From contig NZ_VYGV01000027.1 of NCBI RefSeq assembly GCF_013387465.1, positions 62,001 through 126,000 of the forward strand: a stretch of 64,000 nucleotides of DNA, in the 5' to 3' direction. Origin of the DNA: Hydrogenophaga aromaticivorans. Lineage in GTDB: Bacteria; Pseudomonadota; Gammaproteobacteria; Burkholderiales; Burkholderiaceae_C. Below are positions 48,696-56,748 of this stretch, piece after piece. The notes under the pieces are model-generated. The model ran no database searches and was not told the origin of the DNA. It saw nothing but the letters and a program-made list of their open reading frames with translations. Within the stretch, counting starts at the first letter, position 1. Every line of letters begins with the position of its first letter. Made by a program: the position numbers and the translations under genes.

Positions 48696-50116
48696 ACGCA
48701 CTGCTCGACCAACTGCGGGCCATCGTCGGTGCGACCCACGTGCTCACGCACGACGACCCGGCCACCGACCTCAGCGCCTGGGAAAACGACTGGCGCCAGC
48801 GCGCCCGCGGCTGTGCACTGGCCGTGGTGCGCCCTGGCAACACCGGCGAAGTGTCTGAGGTGGTGAAAGCCTGTGCGGCGGCCGGCGCATCGATCGTGCC
48901 GCAGGGCGGCAACACCGGTCTGGTGGTGGGCTCGGTGCCCGATGACAGCGGCACGCAGGTCGTGCTGTCGCTCACGCGCATGAACCGCGTGCGCGCCATC
49001 GACGGCGCCAACCTCACCATGACGGTCGATGCCGGCTGCGTGCTGCAGGCGCTGCAGGAAGCCGCCGAACAGGCCGGCTTCCTGTTCCCGCTCTCGCTCG
49101 CGGCCGAAGGCAGCTGCACCATCGGCGGCAACCTGGCCACCAACGCCGGCGGCACGCAGGTGGTGCGCTACGGCAATGCGCGCGATCTCTGCCTGGGCCT
49201 GGAAGTGGTCACCGCGCAGGGCGAGGTGTGGCACGGCCTGACCGGCCTGCGCAAGGACAACACCGGCTACGACCTGCGCGACCTCTTCGTCGGCAGCGAA
49301 GGCACGCTCGGCGTCATCACCGCGGCCACGATGAAGCTCTACCCGCTGCCCGCCGCGCAGCTCACCGCCTGGGCCGCTGTGCCCAGCCTGGAATCGGCCG
49401 TGGCCTTGCTGGGCCTGGCGCACCAGCACCTGGGCGCGGGCCTGACCGGCTTCGAAGTCATGGGCCAGTTCGCGCTGAGCCTGGTGGCCAAACACTTCCC
49501 GCAGCAGCGCGTGCCGCTGTGGGAAGACACGCCCTACTGTGTCTTGCTGGAAAACAGCGACAGCGAGTCCGAAGAACACGCGCGCGCGCAGTTCGAGCGC
49601 TTGCTCGAAACCGCTTTCGAGAACGGCGTGGTGAGCGACGCCGTGGTGGCCGAGAGCCTGCAGCAGGCCCACGCGCTCTGGCACATCCGCGAAAGCATCC
49701 CGCTGGCGCAGGCCGAAGAAGGCCTGAACATCAAACACGACATCAGCATCCCGGTTTCGCGCATTCCGGCCTTCTGCGCCGAGACCGACGCCCTGCTGGA
49801 GCGCGAGATCCCCGGCGTGCGCCTGGTCAACTTCGGCCACCTGGGCGACGGCAACCTGCACTACAACGTGCAGGCGCCCGCCGACGGCGATCCCAAGGCC
49901 TTCCTGCGCGAGCAGGAAGCGCGCGTGAACACCCTGGTGTTCGACGCGGTCGCCCGCTTTGACGGCTCCATCAGCGCCGAACACGGCGTGGGCAGCCTCA
50001 AGGCCGACAAGCTGCCGCACTACAAGGACCCGGTCGCGCTGGCGCTGATGCGCTCCATCAAGCAGGCGCTGGACCCGCAGAACCTGCTGAATCCCGGGCG
50101 CGTGCTGCCGCGCTGA
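48692..50116 (+). CDS. FAD-binding 2-hydroxyacid dehydrogenase/oxidase (GlcD-like)
   Basis: A 474-residue vanillyl-alcohol-oxidase-fold flavoprotein. The FAD-binding block is VPQGGNTGLVVGSVPDDSGT with GSCTIGGNLATNAGGTQVVR, and the C-terminal FAD-oxidase block contains NFGHLGDGNLHYNVQ, SAEHGVGSLK and DPQNLLNPGRVLP. Relatives oxidise D-lactate, glycolate or D-2-hydroxyglutarate; the NFGHLGDGNLH metal-type motif fits the D-2-hydroxyglutarate/D-lactate group. ATG 48692 overlaps the DUF2069 stop. Exact substrate undetermined. Confidence 0.88.
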   Translation: MNALLDQLRAIVGATHVLTHDDPATDLSAWENDWRQRARGCALAVVRPGNTGEVSEVVKACAAAGASIVPQGGNTGLVVGSVPDDSGTQVVLSLTRMNRVRAIDGANLTMTVDAGCVLQALQEAAEQAGFLFPLSLAAEGSCTIGGNLATNAGGTQVVRYGNARDLCLGLEVVTAQGEVWHGLTGLRKDNTGYDLRDLFVGSEGTLGVITAATMKLYPLPAAQLTAWAAVPSLESAVALLGLAHQHLGAGLTGFEVMGQFALSLVAKHFPQQRVPLWEDTPYCVLLENSDSESEEHARAQFERLLETAFENGVVSDAVVAESLQQAHALWHIRESIPLAQAEEGLNIKHDISIPVSRIPAFCAETDALLEREIPGVRLVNFGHLGDGNLHYNVQAPADGDPKAFLREQEARVNTLVFDAVARFDGSISAEHGVGSLKADKLPHYKDPVALALMRSIKQALDPQNLLNPGRVLPR

Positions 50117-50143
50117 CCCTGGCACCGGGTCACGCCGGCCTCT

Positions 50144-51325
50144 TTGCACACCGGGATCCGCCGCTTGGCCCACCTGCTCCTGCTCGCCATCGTCTACGTG
50201 TCGTTCGTCAGCCTGGGGCTGCCCGACGCCGTCATGGGCGTGATCTGGCCCGCGATGCGGGCGGACATGGGCCAGCCCCTGGCGGCCCTGGGCGTGCTGA
50301 CCCTCACCATGACGGTCTGCGCCGCGCTCAGCGCGGGCTTTGCCGGGCGCATCGTCGCGCGGGTGGGCACCGGCGTGGTGGTCGCGGCCAGTTGCCTGAT
50401 GACCGCGCTGGCCCTGGTGGGGTTTTCGGTGGCGCCTTCGTTTGCCTGGCTGGTGCTGCTGGGCATCCCGCTGGGCGCGGGCGGCGGCGCGGTCGATGCC
50501 AGCCTGAACCACTTCGTTGCCGCGCACTACTCGTCGCGCCACATGAACTGGTTGCACGGCTTCTGGGGCGTGGGCGCCACCACCGGTCCGGCCGTGATGG
50601 GTCTGGCGCTGGCCAGTCCGGGCGGCTGGACGCGCGGCATCCTCGCCCTCGGGCTGGCCCAGCTCACACTGGCCGCGCTGCTCTGGGCCACGCTGTCACT
50701 CTGGCGGCGTGAACGTTCCCAGCCGGCGGACGCCGCTGCGACACGCGAACCACCGGTGGTCTTCAAACCGGTCGCACGCCGCGCCCTGTGGCTGGCGCCG
50801 CTGTGTTTCCTGTTCTACGTCGCCGCCGAAATGGGCACCGGCCTGTGGGCCGCCAGCATCCTGGTGAACGACCGGGGCATCAGCCTTGCGCAGGCGGGCT
50901 TCTGGGTCTCCCTGTATTTCGGCGCCATCACCGCGGGGCGTTTCGGCGTGGGCCTGGTTTCGGAACGCCTGGGCAACCGGCGGCTGGTGCGCCTGGGGGC
51001 CACACTGGCATTGGCGGGCGCTGCCTTGTTCGCCCTGCCCGGCCTGCCGGCGTTGGTGTCACTGGCCGGTCTGGTGTTGATGGGGCTGGGCTGCGCGCCG
51101 GTGTTTCCCTCGCTGATGCACGAGGCCGCGCGGCGCTTTCCGGCCGACGTGGCGCGCACCGTGATCGGTCGGCAGATGATGGCCGCCTACGCGGGCGGCT
51201 CGGTCATCCCGGCCGCGTTTGGCCTGCTGGCCACCTGGGTCGGGCTCGGCGCGGTGATGCCGGTGGTGATGCTGCTGCTGATCGCCCTGCTGTGGGCGAC
51301 CCGCGCCCTCGACCGGCTGACCTGA
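50144..51325 (+). CDS. MFS transporter
   Basis: A protein of about 393 residues with twelve helices. It opens HLLLLAIVYVSFVSLGLPDA and has the loop AGRIVARVGTGVVVAASCLM plus a GFWGVGATTGPAVMGLAL segment typical of the FucP/YfkF-like sugar or drug MFS groups. No ATG is near the start; TTG 50144 or TTG 50165 are the options. It follows the FAD oxidase gene by 27 bases and may transport the corresponding hydroxyacid (inference only). Confidence 0.8.
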   Translation: MHTGIRRLAHLLLLAIVYVSFVSLGLPDAVMGVIWPAMRADMGQPLAALGVLTLTMTVCAALSAGFAGRIVARVGTGVVVAASCLMTALALVGFSVAPSFAWLVLLGIPLGAGGGAVDASLNHFVAAHYSSRHMNWLHGFWGVGATTGPAVMGLALASPGGWTRGILALGLAQLTLAALLWATLSLWRRERSQPADAAATREPPVVFKPVARRALWLAPLCFLFYVAAEMGTGLWAASILVNDRGISLAQAGFWVSLYFGAITAGRFGVGLVSERLGNRRLVRLGATLALAGAALFALPGLPALVSLAGLVLMGLGCAPVFPSLMHEAARRFPADVARTVIGRQMMAAYAGGSVIPAAFGLLATWVGLGAVMPVVMLLLIALLWATRALDRLT

Positions 51326-51337
51326 AACGGCGCGGTA

Positions 51338-51958
51338 TCAGGCGGCTTTCAGGCGCGCCTCGTTGATCTGGGCCGAGCGCTGCCAGGCCGGCCGCGCCTG
51401 CATCCGCGCGGCATAGGCCTCGAACACCGGCCGCTTCTCGATGGTGCCGAACATCAGGCCCCACACCACGCTGGCCCCGACGTAAACATCGGCCGCGGTG
51501 AACTGTTCACCGCACACATACGGCCCCTTCGACAGCCCGAGCTCCAGCGCGTTCATCGTGTCGGTGTAACAACCGAAGCCGACCATGGCGCTGCGGCCCT
51601 CGGGCACTTCCCAGCCGAGCGAGCGCGCCACCACGGCCTGCTCCAGCGGCCCGGCAGCGAAGAACAGCCAGCGAAAGTAGTCGGCCCGGGCTGGCGAACC
51701 GGGCGGCGGGATCAGGCCTTTTTCCGGGAACCGGTCACCCAGGTAAGCGCAGATGGCCGCAGCCTCGGTCACCACAGCGTCACCATGGCGCAGCGCCGGC
51801 ACCTTGCCCATGGGATTGACCGCCAGGTAGTCCGGCGCCTTCATGGTGGTGCCGTAATCGAGCCAGACGGTTTCGTAAGGCTCAGCCAGTTCTTCCATCA
51901 TCCAGTGCGCGATGCGGCCGCGGGACTGGGGGTTGGTGTAAAGGGTCAGTGAAGGCAT
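51338..51958 (-). CDS. Glutathione S-transferase
   Basis: A 206-residue GST of the beta/theta-like bacterial group: N-domain LTLYTNPQSRGRIAHWMMEE with a Ser/Arg active-site region, VNPMGKVPALRHGDAVVTEA as the glutathione-binding cis-Pro and Glu/Ala turn, and C-domain LSKGPYVCGEQFTAADVYVG with the N-capping box. ATG 51958 has GGAGAC upstream. It is divergent from thyA. Confidence 0.9.
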   Translation of the reverse strand: MPSLTLYTNPQSRGRIAHWMMEELAEPYETVWLDYGTTMKAPDYLAVNPMGKVPALRHGDAVVTEAAAICAYLGDRFPEKGLIPPPGSPARADYFRWLFFAAGPLEQAVVARSLGWEVPEGRSAMVGFGCYTDTMNALELGLSKGPYVCGEQFTAADVYVGASVVWGLMFGTIEKRPVFEAYAARMQARPAWQRSAQINEARLKAA

Positions 51959-52047
51959 GGCGGAGTCTCCGGTTGGCGGATGCGACGAGGCCGCATCGTA
52001 GCCCGCAGACGCGTGGCGGTCCACCGTGGCGCAGGGGTGATCCAGAG

Positions 52048-52060
52048 CGGGCACAATCGT
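52048..52060 (+). promoter_or_regulatory. GGCACAAT-type -10-like element before thyA
   Basis: CGGGCACAATCGT lies about 36 bases before ATG 52096. The same CACAATCG word occurs just before folA at 53920. Confidence 0.4.
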
Positions 52061-52095
52061 GGTTTCGCCTGCCCGTTGGCCTCTGAAACTGTCCC

Positions 52096-52941
52096 ATGAC
52101 CGACCATAGCCCCCAGCGCCCTGTGCGCTCGCAATACGAAGATTTCATGCGCCACGTGTTCACCCAGGGCGTGAACAAAGGCGACCGCACCGGCACGGGC
52201 ACCCAAAGCGTGTTTGGCCACCAGATGCGCTTCGACCTCAACGAAGGCTTCCCGCTGGTGACCACCAAGAAGGTGTTCCTCAAGGCCATCATCGTCGAGC
52301 TGCTGTGGTTCCTGCGCGGTGACAGCAACGTGAAATGGCTGCAGGAACGCGGCTGCACCATCTGGGACGAATGGGCGCGCGCCGACGGCGACCTCGGCCC
52401 GGTCTACGGCGTGCAGTGGCGCAGCTGGCCGACGCCCGACGGCGGTCACATCGACCAGATCGCCGACGTGATCCAGACCCTGAAAACCAACCCCGATTCG
52501 CGCCGCATCATCGTCAGCGCCTGGAACGTGGCCGAACTGAACAAGATGGCGCTCATGCCGTGTCACGCGTTCTTCCAGTTCTACGTGGCCCCCGCCACCG
52601 AACCCGGTGGGCGCGGCAAACTCAGCTGCCAGCTCTACCAGCGCAGCGCCGACATCTTCCTCGGCGTGCCCTTCAACATCGCCAGCTACGCCCTGCTCAC
52701 GCACATGGTGGCACAGCAGTGCGACCTGGACGTGGGCGACTTCATCTGGACCGGCGGCGACTGCCACATCTACGACAACCACCGCGAACAGGTGGAACTG
52801 CAGCTGAGCCGCCAGCCCTTCGCCTACCCGACGCTCAACATCAAGCGCCGACCCGATTCCATCTTCGACTACCAGTACGAAGATTTCGAGGTGCAGGGCT
52901 ACGAGTGCCATCCGGCCATCAAAGCCCCAGTCGCGGTGTGA
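52096..52941 (+). CDS. thyA: Thymidylate synthase
   Basis: A 281-residue ThyA that methylates dUMP using methylenetetrahydrofolate. The catalytic Cys156 lies in LMPCHAFFQFYV. DRTGTGTQSVFGHQMRFDLN, the WDEWARADGDLGPVYG block, the SCQLYQRSADIFLGVPFNIA phosphate/Arg region and the C-terminal AIKAPVAV are all conserved. A DMT transporter and folA follow in the same direction, grouping the dTMP synthesis cycle. Confidence 0.97.
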   Translation: MTDHSPQRPVRSQYEDFMRHVFTQGVNKGDRTGTGTQSVFGHQMRFDLNEGFPLVTTKKVFLKAIIVELLWFLRGDSNVKWLQERGCTIWDEWARADGDLGPVYGVQWRSWPTPDGGHIDQIADVIQTLKTNPDSRRIIVSAWNVAELNKMALMPCHAFFQFYVAPATEPGGRGKLSCQLYQRSADIFLGVPFNIASYALLTHMVAQQCDLDVGDFIWTGGDCHIYDNHREQVELQLSRQPFAYPTLNIKRRPDSIFDYQYEDFEVQGYECHPAIKAPVAV

Positions 52942-53026
52942 GGATGGCCCCCACGCTTGCCCACCTCGTGTGGACGCTGCCCCCCGAAGGGTCGCCCGCC
53001 GGCTTGGGGCGACCCGGCGCTGGCGA
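52942..53026 (+). repeat. Dispersed GC-rich intergenic repeat, copy 5 (divergent)
   Basis: It begins within ten bases of the thyA stop. It holds GCCCCCCGAAGGG at its core and a following GTCGCCCGCCGGCTTGGGGC hairpin. It resembles the other copies in layout but not base for base, so membership is less certain. Confidence 0.4.
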
Positions 53027-53941
53027 ATGATCTCCCGCCGCCAGCTCTGGGCGTTGCTGGCCCTCACGCTCATGTGGGGCGTCAACTGGCCCATGATGAA
53101 GCTCTCGCTGCAGCAGCTCTCGCCGCTGTATTTCCGCGCCAGCACCATGCTGCTCGGCGCGGCCTGGCTGTTCGTCTACGTGGCGGCCCAGGGCGAGCGC
53201 ATGCGCCCGGCCGGACGCGAATGGTGGGCCATCGTCTGGCTCGGCCTGCCCAACGTGCTGGGCTGGCACACGCTGTCGATCTTCGGCGTGCAGGAGCTGG
53301 CCTCAGGGCGTGCAGCCATCCTGGGCTTCACCATGCCGATCTTCACCGTGCTGATCGGCGCGGCCTTCTTCGGTGAACGCATCACGCCGCGCGTGCGGCT
53401 CGCGGTGCTGTGTGTCAGCATCGCCATCGCCCTGCTGCTGTGGAACGAACTGCAACGCCTTTCAGGTCGCCCGGTGGGCGTGGCCTGGATGCTGGGCGCC
53501 GCCGCCTCGTGGGCGCTGGGCACGCTGCTGTTCCGCCGCGCGCACCTCACGCTCTCTCCGCTGGTGGTCACGGTCTGGATGCTGCTGCTGGGGAGCTTTG
53601 TCGTCTGGGTACTGGCGCTGTCGCTGGAGCCGCTGCCGCAACCGGCCACCTTCACGCCCCTGATGTGGATCAGCCTGGCCTACGGCGCGCTGATCAACTA
53701 CGGCATCGCGCAGCTGATCTGGTTCGGCATGGCGCGCGACCTGCCGCCCGCCACCAGCGCCATGAGCGTGATGGCGATCCCGCTGGTGGGCACGCTGAGC
53801 GCCACCTTCATCATCGGCGAGGTGCCGCACTGGCAGGACTGGCTGGCCATGGGCTTCGTGATGCTGGCGATCGCCAGCGTGCTGTTGCCGCCGGGCGCCT
53901 TGCGACGGCGGCCCGTCGCGGCACAATCGACGGATGCCTGA
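53027..53941 (+). CDS. DMT superfamily (EamA) transporter
   Basis: A 304-residue protein with ten hydrophobic helices in two EamA repeats (WALLALTLMWGVNWPMMKLS; the second from VGVAWMLGAAASWALGTLLF). ATG 53027 (MISRRQLWA) lies just after the repeat; a frame extension to 52970 runs through the repeat and is rejected. Its stop overlaps the folA start. Substrate unknown. Although between thyA and folA, nothing links it to folate. Confidence 0.85.
   Translation: MISRRQLWALLALTLMWGVNWPMMKLSLQQLSPLYFRASTMLLGAAWLFVYVAAQGERMRPAGREWWAIVWLGLPNVLGWHTLSIFGVQELASGRAAILGFTMPIFTVLIGAAFFGERITPRVRLAVLCVSIAIALLLWNELQRLSGRPVGVAWMLGAAASWALGTLLFRRAHLTLSPLVVTVWMLLLGSFVVWVLALSLEPLPQPATFTPLMWISLAYGALINYGIAQLIWFGMARDLPPATSAMSVMAIPLVGTLSATFIIGEVPHWQDWLAMGFVMLAIASVLLPPGALRRRPVAAQSTDA
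53920..53930 (+). promoter_or_regulatory. GGCACAAT-type -10-like element before folA
   Basis: GGCACAATCGA ends three bases before ATG 53934, inside the end of the DMT gene. If it is used, folA would have a near-leaderless transcript in addition to read-through. Confidence 0.35.
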
Positions 53942-54455
53942 CACCACCGCCCCAACGCCCGCCCGCTTGCACCTGATCTACGCCCGCGCCGCCAACGGCG
54001 TGATCGGCAAGGACAACGCCCTGCCCTGGCACCTACCCGAAGACATGGCGCACTTCAAACGCACCACGCTGGGCTGCCCGGTGATCATGGGCCGCAAGAC
54101 CTGGGATTCGCTGCCGCCGAAGTTCCGGCCGCTGCCCGGGCGCCTCAACATCGTGGTCACGCGCGACACGGGCTGGACGGCCGAAGGCGCGGCCGTCGCC
54201 CACTCGCTGGAAGCCGCACGCGACCACTGTCCACCCGGCAGCGACGCTTGGGTGATCGGTGGCGCACAGGTCTACGCGCAGGCGCTGCCCCTGGCCACCA
54301 GCGTGGTCGTGACCGAGATCGCGCAGGACTTCGAAGGCGACGCGTGGGCCCCCGAACTCGGCCCCGGGTGGACCGCCGTCGGGCGCGAAGACCAGGTGGC
54401 CGCGAACGGTCTGCCCTTCAGCTTCGTGACTTACCAGCGCGCCGCAGTCCTCTGA
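53934..54455 (+). CDS. folA: Dihydrofolate reductase
   Basis: A 173-residue type I DHFR that regenerates tetrahydrofolate using NADPH. Signatures are LIYARAANGVIGKDNALPWH, LPEDMAHFKRTTLGCPVIMG with the catalytic Asp, RKTWDSLPPKFRPLPGR and AWVIGGAQVYAQAL. ATG 53934 overlaps the DMT stop by eight bases. It works with thyA upstream, which consumes methylenetetrahydrofolate. It converges with the TPR gene. Confidence 0.95.
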   Translation: MPDTTAPTPARLHLIYARAANGVIGKDNALPWHLPEDMAHFKRTTLGCPVIMGRKTWDSLPPKFRPLPGRLNIVVTRDTGWTAEGAAVAHSLEAARDHCPPGSDAWVIGGAQVYAQALPLATSVVVTEIAQDFEGDAWAPELGPGWTAVGREDQVAANGLPFSFVTYQRAAVL

Positions 54456-54479
54456 CCTGCGATCACAGGTCCTGGAACC

Positions 54480-55172
54480 TCACTGGCCCTTGACCTTGGC
54501 CAGCAGTGCGCTGACCTCGGCACGGCGGCCTTCGTCGGCGATCTGGCGGCCGGCGCGGCCCGGCGCCTGCAACGCCTTTTCAAGGTAAGGCACGGCCTTC
54601 TGCGGCTCGTCGGTCTGCACCAGGAAATCGGCGTAGAAGTAATTGGGGTCGATGCCCTTGGGGTTGATCGTCAGCGCCTTCTGCAGCAGCTCGCGCGCCT
54701 TGGCCTTGTCACCAAAGCCCAGCGGCCAGCCCGGCACCTTGTAATACAGCACGCCCAGGCTGTTGTAGGCCGAACCCTCGAGCGCGGCACCGTCGATCTG
54801 GATCGCCGATTCGTACAGGCCCTTGGCCTGCTTCACGAGCGGCAGCGCACCGAGGCCGCCTTTTTCACCCGCCCAGGAACTCAGGATGATGCCTTCCCAG
54901 ACCAGGGGTTCGGCGCGACCGGCGAAGCTCTCGCTCACCTGGTGCGCCCGGGTCGCCAGGGCTTCAAAGCGCTTCTCGCGCTCCTTGGCCGGCGTCTTGT
55001 AGTTGACCTGTTCCCAGGCTTGCTGGAGCTCGCGCACCGACTCCTCCACGGTGGCGGCGCTGGCCGCCAGGGGCACCGCCAGCAAGGCCAGGGCCGACAG
55101 CGTGGCGCCCAGGAAACGGCGGCGCAGCGCGCCGACCTGGATGGACAGGGTTGGGGAGGTGGTATCAAACAT
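54480..55172 (-). CDS. Exported TPR-type protein, last gene of the T-hemolysin operon
   Basis: A 230-residue protein with a signal peptide (RRRFLGATLSALALLAVPLA, cleaved near ASAA) and helical repeats resembling TPRs (AYNSLGVLYYKVPGWPLGFG; KAKARELLQKALTINPKGID; EPQKAVPYLEKALQAPGR). ATG 55172 has GAAGGA upstream. It starts 16 bases after the SDR stop and is the only exported member of a five-gene run. It may be a periplasmic scaffold or lipid-handling protein; function is not known. Confidence 0.72.
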   Translation of the reverse strand: MFDTTSPTLSIQVGALRRRFLGATLSALALLAVPLAASAATVEESVRELQQAWEQVNYKTPAKEREKRFEALATRAHQVSESFAGRAEPLVWEGIILSSWAGEKGGLGALPLVKQAKGLYESAIQIDGAALEGSAYNSLGVLYYKVPGWPLGFGDKAKARELLQKALTINPKGIDPNYFYADFLVQTDEPQKAVPYLEKALQAPGRAGRQIADEGRRAEVSALLAKVKGQ

Positions 55173-55188
55173 TTTCAGATCCTTCACA

Positions 55189-56031
55189 TCAAATGGGGGA
55201 GCTCAGCGAAGTGATCGCCGGAGGGCGATCGGTGGTGGCGGCTGCGGGCAATGCGCGGCTGTTGCGCTTGAAGCCCGCATCGAGCCAGGTGGGTGCGAGC
55301 CCGTTGAGGCGCACGGCCAGCGACTCGGGAAAGCCCACGAACCGCTCGGCCGCTTCGCTCTCCAGCAGCGCCAGCAACTCGACCGCCACGGTCTGCGGGC
55401 TGTCCATCGCGGTGCCGGTGGCCTGGTTGTAGGCCTCCACCGCCTCGTTGTTGAAATCGGTGCGCGTGCTACGCGGGCCGAGGTACTGCACCTTCACCGG
55501 CGTCTCCTGCAGCTCGCGGCGCAAGGCTTCGGCGAAACCGCGCAGGCCGAACTTGCTCGCGCTGTAGGCACTGAAACCGGGCAGACCCAGGCGTCCGAGC
55601 ACCGAACCGACGCAGATCACCTGGGCCGTTGGCTGGGCCAGCAGGTGCGGCAGCAGCGCCTGCGTCAGCAGCATCGGCGCGATCAGGTTGGTCTGCACGA
55701 CGGCCTGGATGTCGCGAGCGTCCAGCGACTGCAGGCGACCGAACGACGCAAGACCCGCGTTGTGCACCAGCACGTTGCAGCCCCAGGCGGATGCCAGAAC
55801 CGACAGGCTCGCCAGGTCCTCCGGGCGCGACAGATCGGCCACCCGGAAGTCGATGCGGGGCGACTTCACCCCGGTCAGCTGGGACAGCTCGCTGGCCTGG
55901 GCCGCCAGGCCCGCCGCCGATCGGCCGACCAGCATCACGGCAGCTCCCGCCTTCAGCAGCGCCTGTGCCACGGGCTGACCGATGCCACCGCTGGCGCCCG
56001 TGAGCACCACGCGCGCACTGGATGCCTTCAT
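55189..56031 (-). CDS. Short-chain dehydrogenase/reductase in the T-hemolysin operon
   Basis: A 280-residue classical SDR. The NAD(P) motif is VVLTGASGGIGQPVAQALLK, the NAG motif LVHNAGLASFG, and the catalytic Ser-Tyr-Lys set SVLGRLGLPGFSAYSASKFG. The long C-terminal region (about 60 residues beyond the core) resembles membrane-lipid SDRs. Its ATG overlaps the stop of the di-iron oxidase gene (ATGA), indicating coupling. Probably reduces or oxidises an acyl-derived intermediate; the substrate is inferred only from its partners. Confidence 0.85.
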   Translation of the reverse strand: MKASSARVVLTGASGGIGQPVAQALLKAGAAVMLVGRSAAGLAAQASELSQLTGVKSPRIDFRVADLSRPEDLASLSVLASAWGCNVLVHNAGLASFGRLQSLDARDIQAVVQTNLIAPMLLTQALLPHLLAQPTAQVICVGSVLGRLGLPGFSAYSASKFGLRGFAEALRRELQETPVKVQYLGPRSTRTDFNNEAVEAYNQATGTAMDSPQTVAVELLALLESEAAERFVGFPESLAVRLNGLAPTWLDAGFKRNSRALPAAATTDRPPAITSLSSPI

Positions 56032-56720
56032 GCCAGGGCCTCTTGCTTGTTGTTGGCCTGCGCCTGGACCACGGGCAGCGGCAGGCCGCGGAAGACGTCA
56101 CCGTAGAGGCGGAAGAAAGCGCGGGCACCGTGCACGATGTCGCGCTGGTCCTGCGGGTCCTCGATCTGGTCCATCAGCAGCGCGAAATGGGCGGTGTGTT
56201 CCTGGTCCAGCGTGCCGTGCGAACGCAGGTAGCTGAAGGCCGCATCCGGCAGACCGAGCGGCTGCTGGATGCTGTCGGCCGCCAGCAGGGCCAGCGACAC
56301 GCTGGTGCCTTCAAGCACATGCACCATGCCGAAGAAGCCCAGCGGATTGCGCCGGGCGATGGTGTCGTAGGCATAGGCCACCATCACTTCGGTGGCGTGG
56401 CTTGGCTGACCGTTGCGCACCGCCTCGGCGTCGGCACCGCAGGCGCGGATGTCGTCGAGGATCCATTCCTCGTGGCCGCGTTCTTCTTCGACGTATTCGT
56501 CCATCGCGTCGTTGAGCCAGGCGTGGTGCGCCGGCAGCGCGGCCTTGCAGGCCCGCAGCAGGGGCACGGTGTGCTTGACATGGTGGTAGGCCTCGGTCAG
56601 GAAGGCCACATAGCTCGGCAGGGACACCACACCCTGCAGGCAGCCCTGGATGATGGGTGCGGACAGCAGCCCCATGCGGGCCTGCTCGGTCTCTTTCAGC
56701 AACTCGGCGTGAAATGGCAT
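56028..56720 (-). CDS. Haem-oxygenase-like di-iron oxidase (iron-containing redox enzyme family)
   Basis: A 230-residue all-helical protein of the TenA/PqqC/UndA-like fold. The spacing of acidic and His residues matches haem-oxygenase-like di-iron oxidases: Glu43 (FLTEAYHHVKH), His83 (EERGHEEWILDD), Glu137 (VHVLEGTSVS) and the Asp/His cluster 172-178 (LDQEHTAHF). UndA-type members cleave or oxidise fatty acids and others oxidise amino-acid-derived substrates. ATG 56720 (MPFHAELLKE) is chosen. It lies 28 bases after the AMP ligase and overlaps the SDR gene. Product unknown; the ligand set is my reading and needs structural support. Confidence 0.75.
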   Translation of the reverse strand: MPFHAELLKETEQARMGLLSAPIIQGCLQGVVSLPSYVAFLTEAYHHVKHTVPLLRACKAALPAHHAWLNDAMDEYVEEERGHEEWILDDIRACGADAEAVRNGQPSHATEVMVAYAYDTIARRNPLGFFGMVHVLEGTSVSLALLAADSIQQPLGLPDAAFSYLRSHGTLDQEHTAHFALLMDQIEDPQDQRDIVHGARAFFRLYGDVFRGLPLPVVQAQANNKQEALA

Positions 56721-56748
56721 GTTGGTCTTTCGGAGAGGGGAAATCGGT

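Noticed and set aside
48150..48701. Extension of the YihY protein by about 180 residues at its N-terminus
   Set aside because: It is antisense to the DUF2069 gene and Gly/Ala/Arg-rich. The family start is at 48149.
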